A DNA stretch of 41,403 nucleotides from Avanaerovorax sp964442135. Its GTDB lineage: Bacteria; Bacillota; Clostridia; Peptostreptococcales; Anaerovoracaceae. Location: the NCBI GenBank assembly GCA_964442135.1, contig CAYTYN010000010.1:1-41403 (forward strand), written 5' to 3'. Positions 15,397 through 23,101 of this stretch are shown piece after piece. A model generated the notes under the pieces. It did not search any database, had not been told where the DNA came from, and saw only the letters and a program-made list of their open reading frames with translations. Numbering within the stretch: the stretch's first letter is position 1; each line of letters opens with the position of its first letter. The translations under genes were made by a program, and so were the position numbers.

Positions 15397-16400
15397 GGGA
15401 ACCTCCCCGCCGCAGTGTAGGCCGCTAAAAGAGCCGTTCCCACAGCATTGTCCGAGGAAAGGTCGGGATCGCCAAAGTATATTTCAGGCCTTACTCCCGA
15501 TTTCTTTCTCTTTAAATCATCTAAAATTCTTCCAAGCCTGCCTCTCAAAAAAAGGCTGGACGAAACGCCTCCTGCCAGAATCACCTGAGACAATCCGTAC
15601 CTTTCACATCCGTAGACGGCCAGTGAGGCGATGGCTTCGGAAACTCGGTACATCAGCGCCTCGGAGAGATCTCTCTTATCTGCGCCTCTGTCAATAAGCC
15701 TTAAGGAGGCCGTCTCTATTCCGGAAAGATTGATGTGTCCGTCCCGAAGCTTTATCCTCGGCAGCAGGGTCTTTACATCCCTTTCCTCCATGTCTCCGCC
15801 CCGGATAGCGAGCCTATCGACCTCGGCTCCGCCGGGGAAAGGGAATCCCATCTTCAGTCCCACTCTGTCGAGAAGCTGACCGAAAGGGATATCGTCAGTG
15901 CCTCCGCATATTTCTACCTCCATACCTGTATCGGTTCCCCTCACCCTGAGAAGCTCCGTAGTGCCTCCTGAAAGGTGGATGGAAATGTGGTCGGGAGAAT
16001 GCCTGAGAGGTGAATAATCCTTTACAGCCATTATATGCCCTTCCTGGTGAGAAAAGCTGTGAAGAGGGCAGTCGGCTCCGGCCGCCAAAGCCGACGCAGC
16101 CGTGACGCCGGCACAAAATACGGGCATGTACGACCCCTTCTCAGGTCTGGGAGCAGAGGACACTCCTACAGCGCCTACCCTGCCCCCTGCCGATCTCACC
16201 TCGTCAATTACATTTTCAATCAGGGACGGAAGATTCACAACGTGCCGAAACAGAGCCTCGGACTGTCTCAATCCCAAGGTTCCTTCTTTGACGTTTAAAA
16301 AACGTCTCTTATCGCTGATAATCTCTCCCGATAAAGCGACAGCAGCTACTGATGTCTTATAATTGCTGGTGTCTATACCTATTGCGCACAGTTCTTTCAT
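15387..16400 (-). CDS. TsaD/Kae1/Qri7-like protein (second-copy type, peptidase M22 family)
   Basis: The 337-residue protein has the ASKHA ATPase fold of TsaD. It shows 'IGIDTSNYKTSVA' at the N-terminus, the metal-binding 'HQEGH' (about H118 and H122), 'HLSGGTTELL', 'GGTDDIPFGQLLDRVG', 'GGAEVDRLA', 'AGGVSSSLFLR' and the third metal ligand in 'SSDNAVG'. TsaD makes the t6A37 modification of tRNA with TsaB and TsaE, but none of these partners is here. Clostridia often carry such a shorter, diverged paralogue in the nusB-xseA interval besides true tsaD. I therefore assign the fold but not the t6A function. All metal ligands are present, so it is probably active. Confidence 0.85.
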   Translation of the reverse strand: MKELCAIGIDTSNYKTSVAAVALSGEIISDKRRFLNVKEGTLGLRQSEALFRHVVNLPSLIENVIDEVRSAGGRVGAVGVSSAPRPEKGSYMPVFCAGVTAASALAAGADCPLHSFSHQEGHIMAVKDYSPLRHSPDHISIHLSGGTTELLRVRGTDTGMEVEICGGTDDIPFGQLLDRVGLKMGFPFPGGAEVDRLAIRGGDMEERDVKTLLPRIKLRDGHINLSGIETASLRLIDRGADKRDLSEALMYRVSEAIASLAVYGCERYGLSQVILAGGVSSSLFLRGRLGRILDDLKRKKSGVRPEIYFGDPDLSSDNAVGTALLAAYTAAGRFPWQ

Positions 16401-16432
16401 ATACAGTATGTCGGCATTGGAGCCTAAAGCGT

Positions 16433-16852
16433 CTAAGCCTCTGAGCTTTTACTCTCGAGTTCCCCAAGCACCCCTGCCAGAATGCCGTTCACGTAGGAAT
16501 GGGACTCCTCAGTCCCGTACTTCTTGGAAAGCTCTACGGCCTCGTTTATGGAAACCGTCATCGGAATTCCATCCATATATATCATTTCACAGACTGCGAC
16601 CCTCAGGACGGCAAGATCCGTCTTAGGCATCCTGAAAAGGGTCCAGCCACGTGTATTATCCTCTATTATCCTGTCTATTTCATCTTTCCTATTGCACATA
16701 ACGGAAAACATGTCAGAGCAGTACTTTTCCTGACCCTTATCTCTCAGGTCTCTGAAGTAACTCCCCTTTCCGTTTATGTCGAAATCCTTGTTTATATCCA
16801 TCTGGAAGAACACCTGCATGATGAACTCTCTGGCTTCTTTTCTGGTCATCAT
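16433..16852 (-). CDS. nusB: Transcription antitermination factor NusB
   Basis: The all-helical 139-residue protein matches NusB: 'RKEAREFIMQVFFQMD' at the N-terminus, 'GWTLFRMPKTDLAVLRVAVCEM' in the middle and 'SINEAVELSKKYGTEESHSYVNGIL' near the C-terminus. NusB binds boxA RNA together with NusE (S10) during rRNA antitermination. Its start lies in an ATGATGA overlap with the asp23 stop. The asp23-nusB pair is typical of Firmicutes. Confidence 0.95.
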   Translation of the reverse strand: MMTRKEAREFIMQVFFQMDINKDFDINGKGSYFRDLRDKGQEKYCSDMFSVMCNRKDEIDRIIEDNTRGWTLFRMPKTDLAVLRVAVCEMIYMDGIPMTVSINEAVELSKKYGTEESHSYVNGILAGVLGELESKSSEA

Positions 16853-17214
16853 CTTCCCTCTCCGGACGCCACCACGCCCTGTACGTGTATATTGACCTCA
16901 GCCGGAGAAACGCCGGCAAAGCTTTCAACCTCTTCAATAACCTTTCTCTGGATTTCCCAGGCAAGCTGAGGAATCCTTACGCCGTATTCGGCTACGATGT
17001 GAATGTCTATAATAAGGTCTCCGTCCTTCGTGCTCAGCTTAATGCCCTGCTCGTCAGAGGGCGCCATACCCAGAAGATCGGATAGGCTGCCGGAAAATCC
17101 TGTGTATACTTCCTCTACTCCCGGCACCTCTTTCACCGCGCCGGCGATACGGGCTGCGATTTCGCTTTCTGAAAAAACGACCTGTGCAGGCCTTTCTTCT
17201 GTTTTACCGTCCAT
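16849..17214 (-). CDS. Asp23/Gls24 family envelope stress protein
   Basis: A 121-residue Asp23/Gls24 domain protein: 'SESEIAARIAGAVKEVPGV' near residue 15, 'GIKLSTKDGDLIIDIHIVAEYGVRIP' in the middle, and 'EEVESFAGVSPAEVNIHVQGVV' at the end. Family members are cytoplasmic, often membrane-associated through partners, and linked to envelope homeostasis. The ATG has an AAGGAG site 8 bases upstream. It is the first gene after a well-formed promoter, heading the asp23-nusB-tsaD-like-xseA-xseB-ispA-dxs-tlyA run. The Bacillus counterpart beside nusB is YqhY. Confidence 0.92.
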   Translation of the reverse strand: MDGKTEERPAQVVFSESEIAARIAGAVKEVPGVEEVYTGFSGSLSDLLGMAPSDEQGIKLSTKDGDLIIDIHIVAEYGVRIPQLAWEIQRKVIEEVESFAGVSPAEVNIHVQGVVASGEGR

Positions 17215-17239
17215 ATGATCTTCTCCTTCGACCTATGTA

Positions 17240-17268
17240 ATTATATCATATTCCTTTCATCCTTTCCA
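17240..17268 (-). promoter_or_regulatory. Extended -10 promoter of the asp23-nusB operon
   Basis: Minus strand: -35 TGGAAA (17268-17263; 4 of 6), 17-base spacer, perfect -10 TATAAT (17245-17240) with the extended TGA just before it. The -10 lies directly after the stop codon of the GTPase-NYN gene. The predicted transcript starts about 18 bases before the asp23 start codon, just upstream of its AAGGAG site. Confidence 0.75.
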
Positions 17269-19873
17269 GAGCAGTGCGTATCTCTTCATTTCTCATATCT
17301 ATGTCCGCGATCAGTTCTCTCGATGACATCCTCATAGCGCCTTGACCGAATACCGCCATCTGCTCAAGCCTGTCTGAGGTAGCTACAGTTATCCTCTTCT
17401 TAGAGGCGTTTTCAAGCACTGTCCGTTCTATAAACTGATCCGCTGTCTCGTCTTCCTTAGTATAGACCACCGTAACATTGCCCCTGTTCTCAGAGATTTC
17501 AGTCCCTCTCGGCCGCCTGTAAGCGTCGAACACCACCATTATATTTTTCCCCAGATAAGTGCCGTAATTGGAAAGGACGTCGAGCAGCTTCTCCCTGGAA
17601 GCTCCCAGATCCTCTGCCGCCAGCTCCTTCAGCTCATCCCATGCAAATATGGTGTTATATCCGTCCACTATGAGGATTTCCTCTCCTCGGGCATTGTTAA
17701 AGCCGGTGGATTTCCCTCTGTACCCCGAATCCGGCCTTATCACTTTAGATGTTCTATACCTTCTGTCCCTTCTTCCCTTTCCCGTGTTCCTGTTAGCAGG
17801 CTGATTCATGAGAAAAATCCTCTCCAGCTCTGCCGGATCCCGGTTCGTTTCCCTCTTCGCCGTAATACTGCTGAAATCAGGCTCGGAAAGCTCCTCTCCG
17901 TCCTTTTTTCCGTATATGTCATCAAGGCTGAAACGGAGCTTCATTCTTTGGTCTGCGCCTTTCCATGATACGTTTACCCCGGCTCCCCCGGTACAGAAAA
18001 CAGAATCAGCTGTGTTTTCGATATCTTTATCCGGATCGTATGAAATCTCTGCGATCACCTTGTCCTGATCGTGGCAAAGCCGGTATTCTCCTTCCCAAAG
18101 GGCTATGGTACCCTCTCCCGACGTAAAACCGGCTATCTCATTTTCGTAGCCTCCCACCTCCGACGCAGGTACGTTTCCTGTGAGCGACACCTTTCCCTGA
18201 GACATTTCCCCCATCTCACAGCTCCCGCCCATTCTGGTTATGTCAGACATGACTCTTCCTGAAACCTTCTCAGGAACATCGGCTCTGAAATCGAAGGTAG
18301 GCTCCAACAGCACCGAATGACCTTTTCTGAGCGCCTGTCTATATGCCCTCAATGCAGCCTGTCGGAAGTCTCCTCCTTCAGTGTGTTTGGCGTGAGCTCT
18401 GCCTCCGAGAATGACTATCTTCACATCTGTAAGCTCTGACCCTGTCAAAACTCCCTTGAGGGGCTCCGAGGCCAGAGCTGACAGTATTTGCTTCTGATAA
18501 TTATCCGAAAGGACGTCCGTAGGGCACACTGTGTCTAGGATGATTCCCCTGCCCCTTTCCGCAGGCTCCATGAGAAGATGAACCTCTGCGTAGTGTCTCA
18601 GTGGCTCGAAGTGACCGGAGCCGATCACCGGCTCTGCAAGGGTTTCCTTATACTCCACCCTTCTGTCCGCGAAGCTGATATCCCAGTTCCATCTCCTGGC
18701 TGCCAGCTCCTTCACTATTTCCATCTGAACCGTTCCGGTCACCCCGGCTCTGATCTCAGACGTCTTATCATTCCACGTGACAGAAAGCTCCGGAAGCTCC
18801 TCATCCAACTGGCCCATTCTGGCAAGAGCCGTATAGCTGTCCGTATCATCGGAAAATACCACGGTATAGCTGACCGAGGCTCCTTCCTCCCTTTGGCTGA
18901 GCAGGGTGCTGACCTTCTCTATGCCGAATCCCTGACCGATGTAGGTCTTAGACGGCCCTGCTACGGCGACCACCTGACCTGCATATCCTTCTTCCACGTT
19001 TCTATAGCTTCCGCCGGAATAAAGCCTTATCTCGGTTACTTTTTCCGTTCCCAGCATATCGCGAGTCTTAAGCTTCCCTCCGGTTATCTTCATATGAGTC
19101 AGACGGGTTCCCTTCTTGTCTCTGCCTATCTTATATACGTAGGCCCCGAAGGATTTCGGATAAGATTTTACAGGCGCCAGCTCAGCTATATATTTAATGA
19201 GAGTCTCTACTCCTTCCTCTCTGAGGGCAGACCCGAAAAAGCACGGAAATATCTTGCACTCTCCCGTCAGCCTTCGATAATCCTCCGTCCTCAGATATCC
19301 TTTATCCAGGAGAAATTCCAAGGCGGCCTCATCTTCAGCCGCCGCCGTCTCAGCCGTCTCATCCGTGTATCCATGGGAGAGATCCACAGCGCCGGAACCG
19401 AAGGTTTCCTTCAGTTCTTTCATCAAAGCGTCTCTGTCAGCTCCCGGCTGATCCATTTTGTTTACGAATATGAACGTAGGGATGTTCCTCTCCAGAAGCA
19501 GCTCCCTGAAATATCCTGTATGGGCATTGACCCCATCGGAAGCGGATACGATCAGAATTCCGCAGTCCAGCACGTCTAACGCGCGTCTGCTCTCGGCAGA
19601 GAGGTCGGCGTGGCCCGGTGTGTCTAACAGGGTAATGGAAAGGTCTTCCCACCGAAACACCGCCTGCTTTGAGAAGACAGTAATCCCTCGCTGCCGCTCT
19701 ATTTCATCGGTATCAAGGTATGTATCTCCCTTGTCTACCCGTCCTATACGGTCGATAACTCCGGCATGGTGAAGTATGCTCTCTGACAAAGTCGTCTTTC
19801 CGGCATCTACATGAGCCAACAGACCGACACACATGTGTTTCGCAGAGCTGTTTCCCATTGTCGATTCGACCAT
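17246..19873 (-). CDS. Tet(M)/EF-G-like translational GTPase fused to a Rae1/YacP-like NYN nuclease domain
   Basis: In this 875-residue protein the first ~680 residues follow Tet(M)/EF-G. G motifs are intact: 'AHVDAGKTT' (20-28), 'RGIT' (62-65), 'DTPGH' (84-88) with the catalytic His, and 'NKMD' (138-141). EF-G-type domains II-V follow. At the domain IV tip, Tet(M) has a Tyr-Ser-Pro loop for drug release; here it is 'RAHAKHTEGG' (492-501). After a basic linker, residues 733-875 form a NYN domain with 'DGYN', 'VVFDA', 'ETAD', 'ATSD' and 'FGQGAMRMSSREL', closely matching Bacillus Rae1 (YacP), which cleaves mRNA in the ribosomal A site. The start at 19873 has GGAGG 8 bases upstream. I infer a ribosome-directed factor, not a classical tetracycline resistance gene. 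Confidence 0.9.
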   Translation of the reverse strand: MVESTMGNSSAKHMCVGLLAHVDAGKTTLSESILHHAGVIDRIGRVDKGDTYLDTDEIERQRGITVFSKQAVFRWEDLSITLLDTPGHADLSAESRRALDVLDCGILIVSASDGVNAHTGYFRELLLERNIPTFIFVNKMDQPGADRDALMKELKETFGSGAVDLSHGYTDETAETAAAEDEAALEFLLDKGYLRTEDYRRLTGECKIFPCFFGSALREEGVETLIKYIAELAPVKSYPKSFGAYVYKIGRDKKGTRLTHMKITGGKLKTRDMLGTEKVTEIRLYSGGSYRNVEEGYAGQVVAVAGPSKTYIGQGFGIEKVSTLLSQREEGASVSYTVVFSDDTDSYTALARMGQLDEELPELSVTWNDKTSEIRAGVTGTVQMEIVKELAARRWNWDISFADRRVEYKETLAEPVIGSGHFEPLRHYAEVHLLMEPAERGRGIILDTVCPTDVLSDNYQKQILSALASEPLKGVLTGSELTDVKIVILGGRAHAKHTEGGDFRQAALRAYRQALRKGHSVLLEPTFDFRADVPEKVSGRVMSDITRMGGSCEMGEMSQGKVSLTGNVPASEVGGYENEIAGFTSGEGTIALWEGEYRLCHDQDKVIAEISYDPDKDIENTADSVFCTGGAGVNVSWKGADQRMKLRFSLDDIYGKKDGEELSEPDFSSITAKRETNRDPAELERIFLMNQPANRNTGKGRRDRRYRTSKVIRPDSGYRGKSTGFNNARGEEILIVDGYNTIFAWDELKELAAEDLGASREKLLDVLSNYGTYLGKNIMVVFDAYRRPRGTEISENRGNVTVVYTKEDETADQFIERTVLENASKKRITVATSDRLEQMAVFGQGAMRMSSRELIADIDMRNEEIRTALERMKGI

Positions 19874-19889
19874 ATAATTTCCTCCTCTC

Positions 19890-21191
19890 CTAATGCTCTT
19901 CTTCCTCGTCTGCTTCATCTGATTCGACTGATTCTCTCAGAATTTCCACCTTGATCTTTTCTATTCTCCGTTCCTTTACAGACAGTATGGTGAATACGTA
20001 ATTTTCGAATTCCACCCTTCTGTCCCTGTCACCTTCGGCAGGAATCTCTCCGAGAAGGTCTATTATGAATCCTCCGATGGTTTCACTGCTTTCAGACTCC
20101 AGGTGAGAGCCGGCTTCATCGTTAAAATCGCTCAGGTAAACATTTCCATTTGCTAAATACGTATTATCGTCAACCTTTTCTATCTCTTTTTCTTCAGGGT
20201 CGTACTCATCTTCTATTTCACCCATTACTTCCTCTATGATGTCCTCCATGGTAACGATTCCGGAGAATCCGCCGTATTCGTCTATGAGAACGGCGATATG
20301 CTGCTTAGACTTCTGAAGCTCGAAGAAGAGAGAGTCTATATTTTTCGTTTCGGGAACGAAATAAGGCTTTCTCAGAATAGCTCTTATATCCACGTTTTCA
20401 AATCCCTGTTCCCTGGCCTTTATCAGGTAATCCTTGATATGGAGTATTCCTATTATATTGTCCGGCTCGTCTTTACAGACCGGTATTCTGGAGTACCTGA
20501 GCTCCATCAGGTCATCTAAGTATTCATCTACAGGATCGCTTATATCGATGAGAAAAACGTCGGTTCGGGGCGTCATGATCTCATATGCCAGCTCGTCGTC
20601 GAACTGGAATATGCTGTTTATCATCCTGCGGCCTTCCTCTTTAAATTCGCCGATCTTCTCCCCTTCCTCCAGTATGGACATCACTTCCGCCTCCGAGTAA
20701 CGGCTTTCCTCCATATCTGTCTTCTGGCGGAACATCATGAGGAATAGGTCGGCTATCAAGTCCAGTACCTTTATAACGGGAAAGAACAGGACGGCCGTAA
20801 ATCGCTCCATGTCGACGAATTTTACGGCGAAGCTCTCGCTGTGCTGCTGAGCCAGCTTTCTCGGGAATATCTCTCCCAGAGAGGTCATAGCTATAAGGTA
20901 GACGACGACGGAAAGCGCCTTCGGGTAGGGAAGATTTACCGCCACGATACCTCCACAGACGATGAAAATATAGTTAAGCACCCTGTTTATAATCTTCAGC
21001 CGCAAAGGCTTTTCTAAAAGAGCCATGACCTTTTTCGCACTCAGGCTCTTAGCCCTGTCGCAGTCATCTCCCGCTGCGAACTGCTTAATCCTGTTGGAAT
21101 TAACCGTACTGTAAGCGGTATTCCACGTTACCACCAGAGCGTTAAGGATAATGAGCAGGGCTATGATACATATACTGAGGGGAACAGACAT
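19890..21191 (-). CDS. CNNM/CorC-like membrane protein with CBS pair (hemolysin family)
   Basis: The 433-residue protein has an N-terminal DUF21/CNNM membrane domain (about 1-180, several hydrophobic segments including 'VVVYLIAMTSLGEIFPRKLA'). Two CBS domains follow: 'IMTPRTDVFLID' near 205 and 'IAVLIDEYGGFSGIVTMEDIIEEVMGEI'-type sequence near 300-325. A C-terminal CorC_HlyC domain lies at about 335-420, and the tail is very acidic. Relatives export Mg2+ or modulate divalent cation transport; 'hemolysin' is a legacy name. The start overlaps the trhP stop in a TAATG, showing coupling. It ends 17 bases before the GTPase-NYN start. Confidence 0.9.
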   Translation of the reverse strand: MSVPLSICIIALLIILNALVVTWNTAYSTVNSNRIKQFAAGDDCDRAKSLSAKKVMALLEKPLRLKIINRVLNYIFIVCGGIVAVNLPYPKALSVVVYLIAMTSLGEIFPRKLAQQHSESFAVKFVDMERFTAVLFFPVIKVLDLIADLFLMMFRQKTDMEESRYSEAEVMSILEEGEKIGEFKEEGRRMINSIFQFDDELAYEIMTPRTDVFLIDISDPVDEYLDDLMELRYSRIPVCKDEPDNIIGILHIKDYLIKAREQGFENVDIRAILRKPYFVPETKNIDSLFFELQKSKQHIAVLIDEYGGFSGIVTMEDIIEEVMGEIEDEYDPEEKEIEKVDDNTYLANGNVYLSDFNDEAGSHLESESSETIGGFIIDLLGEIPAEGDRDRRVEFENYVFTILSVKERRIEKIKVEILRESVESDEADEEEEH

Positions 21192-22441
21192 TAAATATCA
21201 CTCCTTTTTTTCTTCCGAAGAATATAGTCGGCTTTAACGGGACGGGTCATCTTCATCTTCAGCATCTGCTGAGGGTGAGGCGCGGTCTCCACCCTTTCCC
21301 CCGACTCTAAATCCAGCATTTCCTCTATGTTCTGCACGAAATAATCTATATCCGGACCGAATATCTCGATCTCATCTCCCGCCACCATTTTATTTCGCTG
21401 CTCTACCACGGCGTACCCGCTGCTTTCGTCGTAATCTCTGACTACGCCTACGAAGGAATATTCCCTGGTATATGCGCTGGTCTGATAGTTCTGGTCTTTA
21501 TTTGTAGGCTGATCGTAGAAAAAGCCGGTGGTGAATTCCCTGTGGCTCACCTTCTTGACTTCATCCAGCCATTTTCCATCGAAGCTGTAAGCTTCAGGAT
21601 TATTAAGGCAGGCATCGATGGCTCTGCGGTAAGCGTGGACTACAGTGGCTACGTAAAATACACTCTTCATCCTGCCTTCTATCTTAAACGACGTGACTCC
21701 TGCCTCTATCAGATCGGGGATATGCTCTATCATGCACAGGTCGCGGGAATTAAGAATATACGTTCCTCTTCCGTCCTCCTCCACCGGATAATATTCTCCG
21801 GGCCTCTTCTCCTCTACTAAAGAATACTTCCACCTGCACGGGTGAGCGCACTGTCCCCGGTTAGCGTCTCTTTCTGTCATGAAATTGCTGAGCAGGCACC
21901 TTCCCGAATAGGAAATGCACATGGCTCCGTGGACAAAGGCTTCAAGCTCCGTATCCCCGGTGAGGTTATCTCTTATCTCCCTTATCTCCTTCAGGGTCAG
22001 CTCTCTGGCCAGCACCAACCTTTTGACTCCCATCCTTCTCCAAAAATTGGCGGCAGCGTAGCTGGTCATATTGGCTTGGGTTGACAGATGTATCTCGGTA
22101 TCAGGGAGGATTTCCTTAATGAGATCCATGACGCCGGGGTCGGAAACGATAAAAGCGTCTATATCCACATGACTGATGCTTCTAAGGTAATCCTTCATTT
22201 TCGGTATATCTTCGTTGTGGGGGAAAATATTCAGGGCGAGATAGCACTTTGCGCCTCTCTCGTGAGCAAAGGCCGTACCCTCCTTCATTTCCTCCGGAGA
22301 AAGGTTTCCTGCCCCCGCTCTCAGGCTGAACATCTCTCCACCGAAGTATACCGCATCAGCGCCGTATGTGACGGCAGCCTTCAGCTTCTCCAGGTCTCCG
22401 GCCGGAGCCAGAAGCTCGAATTTATTTCTATCCATGATCAT
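21191..22441 (-). CDS. trhP: Peptidase U32 family tRNA hydroxylation protein TrhP
   Basis: The 416-residue U32 protein has 'ELLAPAGDLEKLKAAV' at the N-terminus, 'STQANMTSY' and the family signature 'ELEAFVHGAMCISYSGRCLLS' (about 166-186). Clustered cysteines follow in 'GQCAHPCRW' and 'LCMIEH'; such Cys likely hold an iron-sulfur cluster. A C-terminal beta-barrel domain is present. TrhP uses prephenate to make 5-hydroxyuridine at tRNA position 34. The directly upstream, overlapping gene is the methyltransferase TrmR that acts on that product, which strongly supports this role over protease activity. Bacillus has two such genes (yrrN, yrrO); here one long copy is present. The start may be 22441 (ATGA overlap) or 22435 (better spaced from AAGGA). 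Confidence 0.87.
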   Translation of the reverse strand: MIMDRNKFELLAPAGDLEKLKAAVTYGADAVYFGGEMFSLRAGAGNLSPEEMKEGTAFAHERGAKCYLALNIFPHNEDIPKMKDYLRSISHVDIDAFIVSDPGVMDLIKEILPDTEIHLSTQANMTSYAAANFWRRMGVKRLVLARELTLKEIREIRDNLTGDTELEAFVHGAMCISYSGRCLLSNFMTERDANRGQCAHPCRWKYSLVEEKRPGEYYPVEEDGRGTYILNSRDLCMIEHIPDLIEAGVTSFKIEGRMKSVFYVATVVHAYRRAIDACLNNPEAYSFDGKWLDEVKKVSHREFTTGFFYDQPTNKDQNYQTSAYTREYSFVGVVRDYDESSGYAVVEQRNKMVAGDEIEIFGPDIDYFVQNIEEMLDLESGERVETAPHPQQMLKMKMTRPVKADYILRKKKRSDI

Positions 22442-23100
22442 CCTTTGTAAATGGAGACAGCCACGCCGTCTCCCGCACTTAAAATCGACGTTGAAAGGCA
22501 GGCGCAGCTTGTGATGAACTCTACGTACTCTCTCATCCTTCGTATATTAGTCTTATGCTTTCCCTTTTCATCGTACCCGTCGAAGGCCGTCATTCCCCTT
22601 TGGAGGATGTTATCGCTGACGATCACCGCTTCGGGAGAGCAAACTGAAAGAGCGCCGTCTAAAAAACGCCTGTAGTGGCTCTTTCCGGCGTCGATGAACA
22701 CGAAATCAAAGCCGGTTTCTCCCATATCCTTCAGCTTTTCTATCTGCTCCTGTCCGTCTCCCAGAAGAACCTCTATCCTGTTCTCACATCCCGCCTTCCG
22801 TATGTTCTCCCTCGCCGCGGCAAAGGCGTACTCATCCCTTTCGATGGTCACCACCTTGGCTTCAGGTAACGACTGGGCAAAGTACACAGCCGAATATCCT
22901 ATGGCGGTACCTATTTCCAGAATCTTCTCCGGCTTCCTGAGCCGGAGAAGGACGCTGAGGAGCATTTCGGTCTCCGGAAGGATTATAGAGATCATATCCT
23001 CTTCTCCTTTGGCCCTGAGAGCCTCTAATTCAGGGGTTAAGGGTCTGTACGATGAGTAAATGTAGTCTCTCACTACAGGGTTCAAAATTTTGCTGTCCAT
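22438..23100 (-). CDS. trmR: tRNA 5-hydroxyuridine methyltransferase (O-methyltransferase family 3)
   Basis: The 220-residue SAM-dependent O-methyltransferase has the SAM-binding motif 'ILEIGTAIGYSAVY' (about 60-73), acidic motif 'VVTIERD', 'GDGQEQI', the metal-site region 'FDFVFIDAGKSHY' and 'IVSDNILQRG'. These are features of the metal-dependent catechol-O-methyltransferase-like family to which Bacillus YrrM/TrmR belongs. TrmR converts 5-hydroxyuridine to 5-methoxyuridine at wobble position 34. The order mltG-trmR-trhP copies the Bacillus yrrL-yrrM-yrrN/O order, so the assignment rests on both family and neighbours. Confidence 0.88.
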   Translation of the reverse strand: MDSKILNPVVRDYIYSSYRPLTPELEALRAKGEEDMISIILPETEMLLSVLLRLRKPEKILEIGTAIGYSAVYFAQSLPEAKVVTIERDEYAFAAARENIRKAGCENRIEVLLGDGQEQIEKLKDMGETGFDFVFIDAGKSHYRRFLDGALSVCSPEAVIVSDNILQRGMTAFDGYDEKGKHKTNIRRMREYVEFITSCACLSTSILSAGDGVAVSIYKG

Positions 23101-23101
23101 A

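Noticed and set aside
18578..19579. 333-codon plus-strand frame
   Set aside because: It is opposite the GTPase-NYN gene and has no recognisable motif.
17246..19873. Acquired tetracycline resistance gene tet(M)
   Set aside because: The protein is about 235 residues longer with a nuclease domain, the Tet drug-release loop is not conserved, and it sits in a housekeeping operon without mobile elements.
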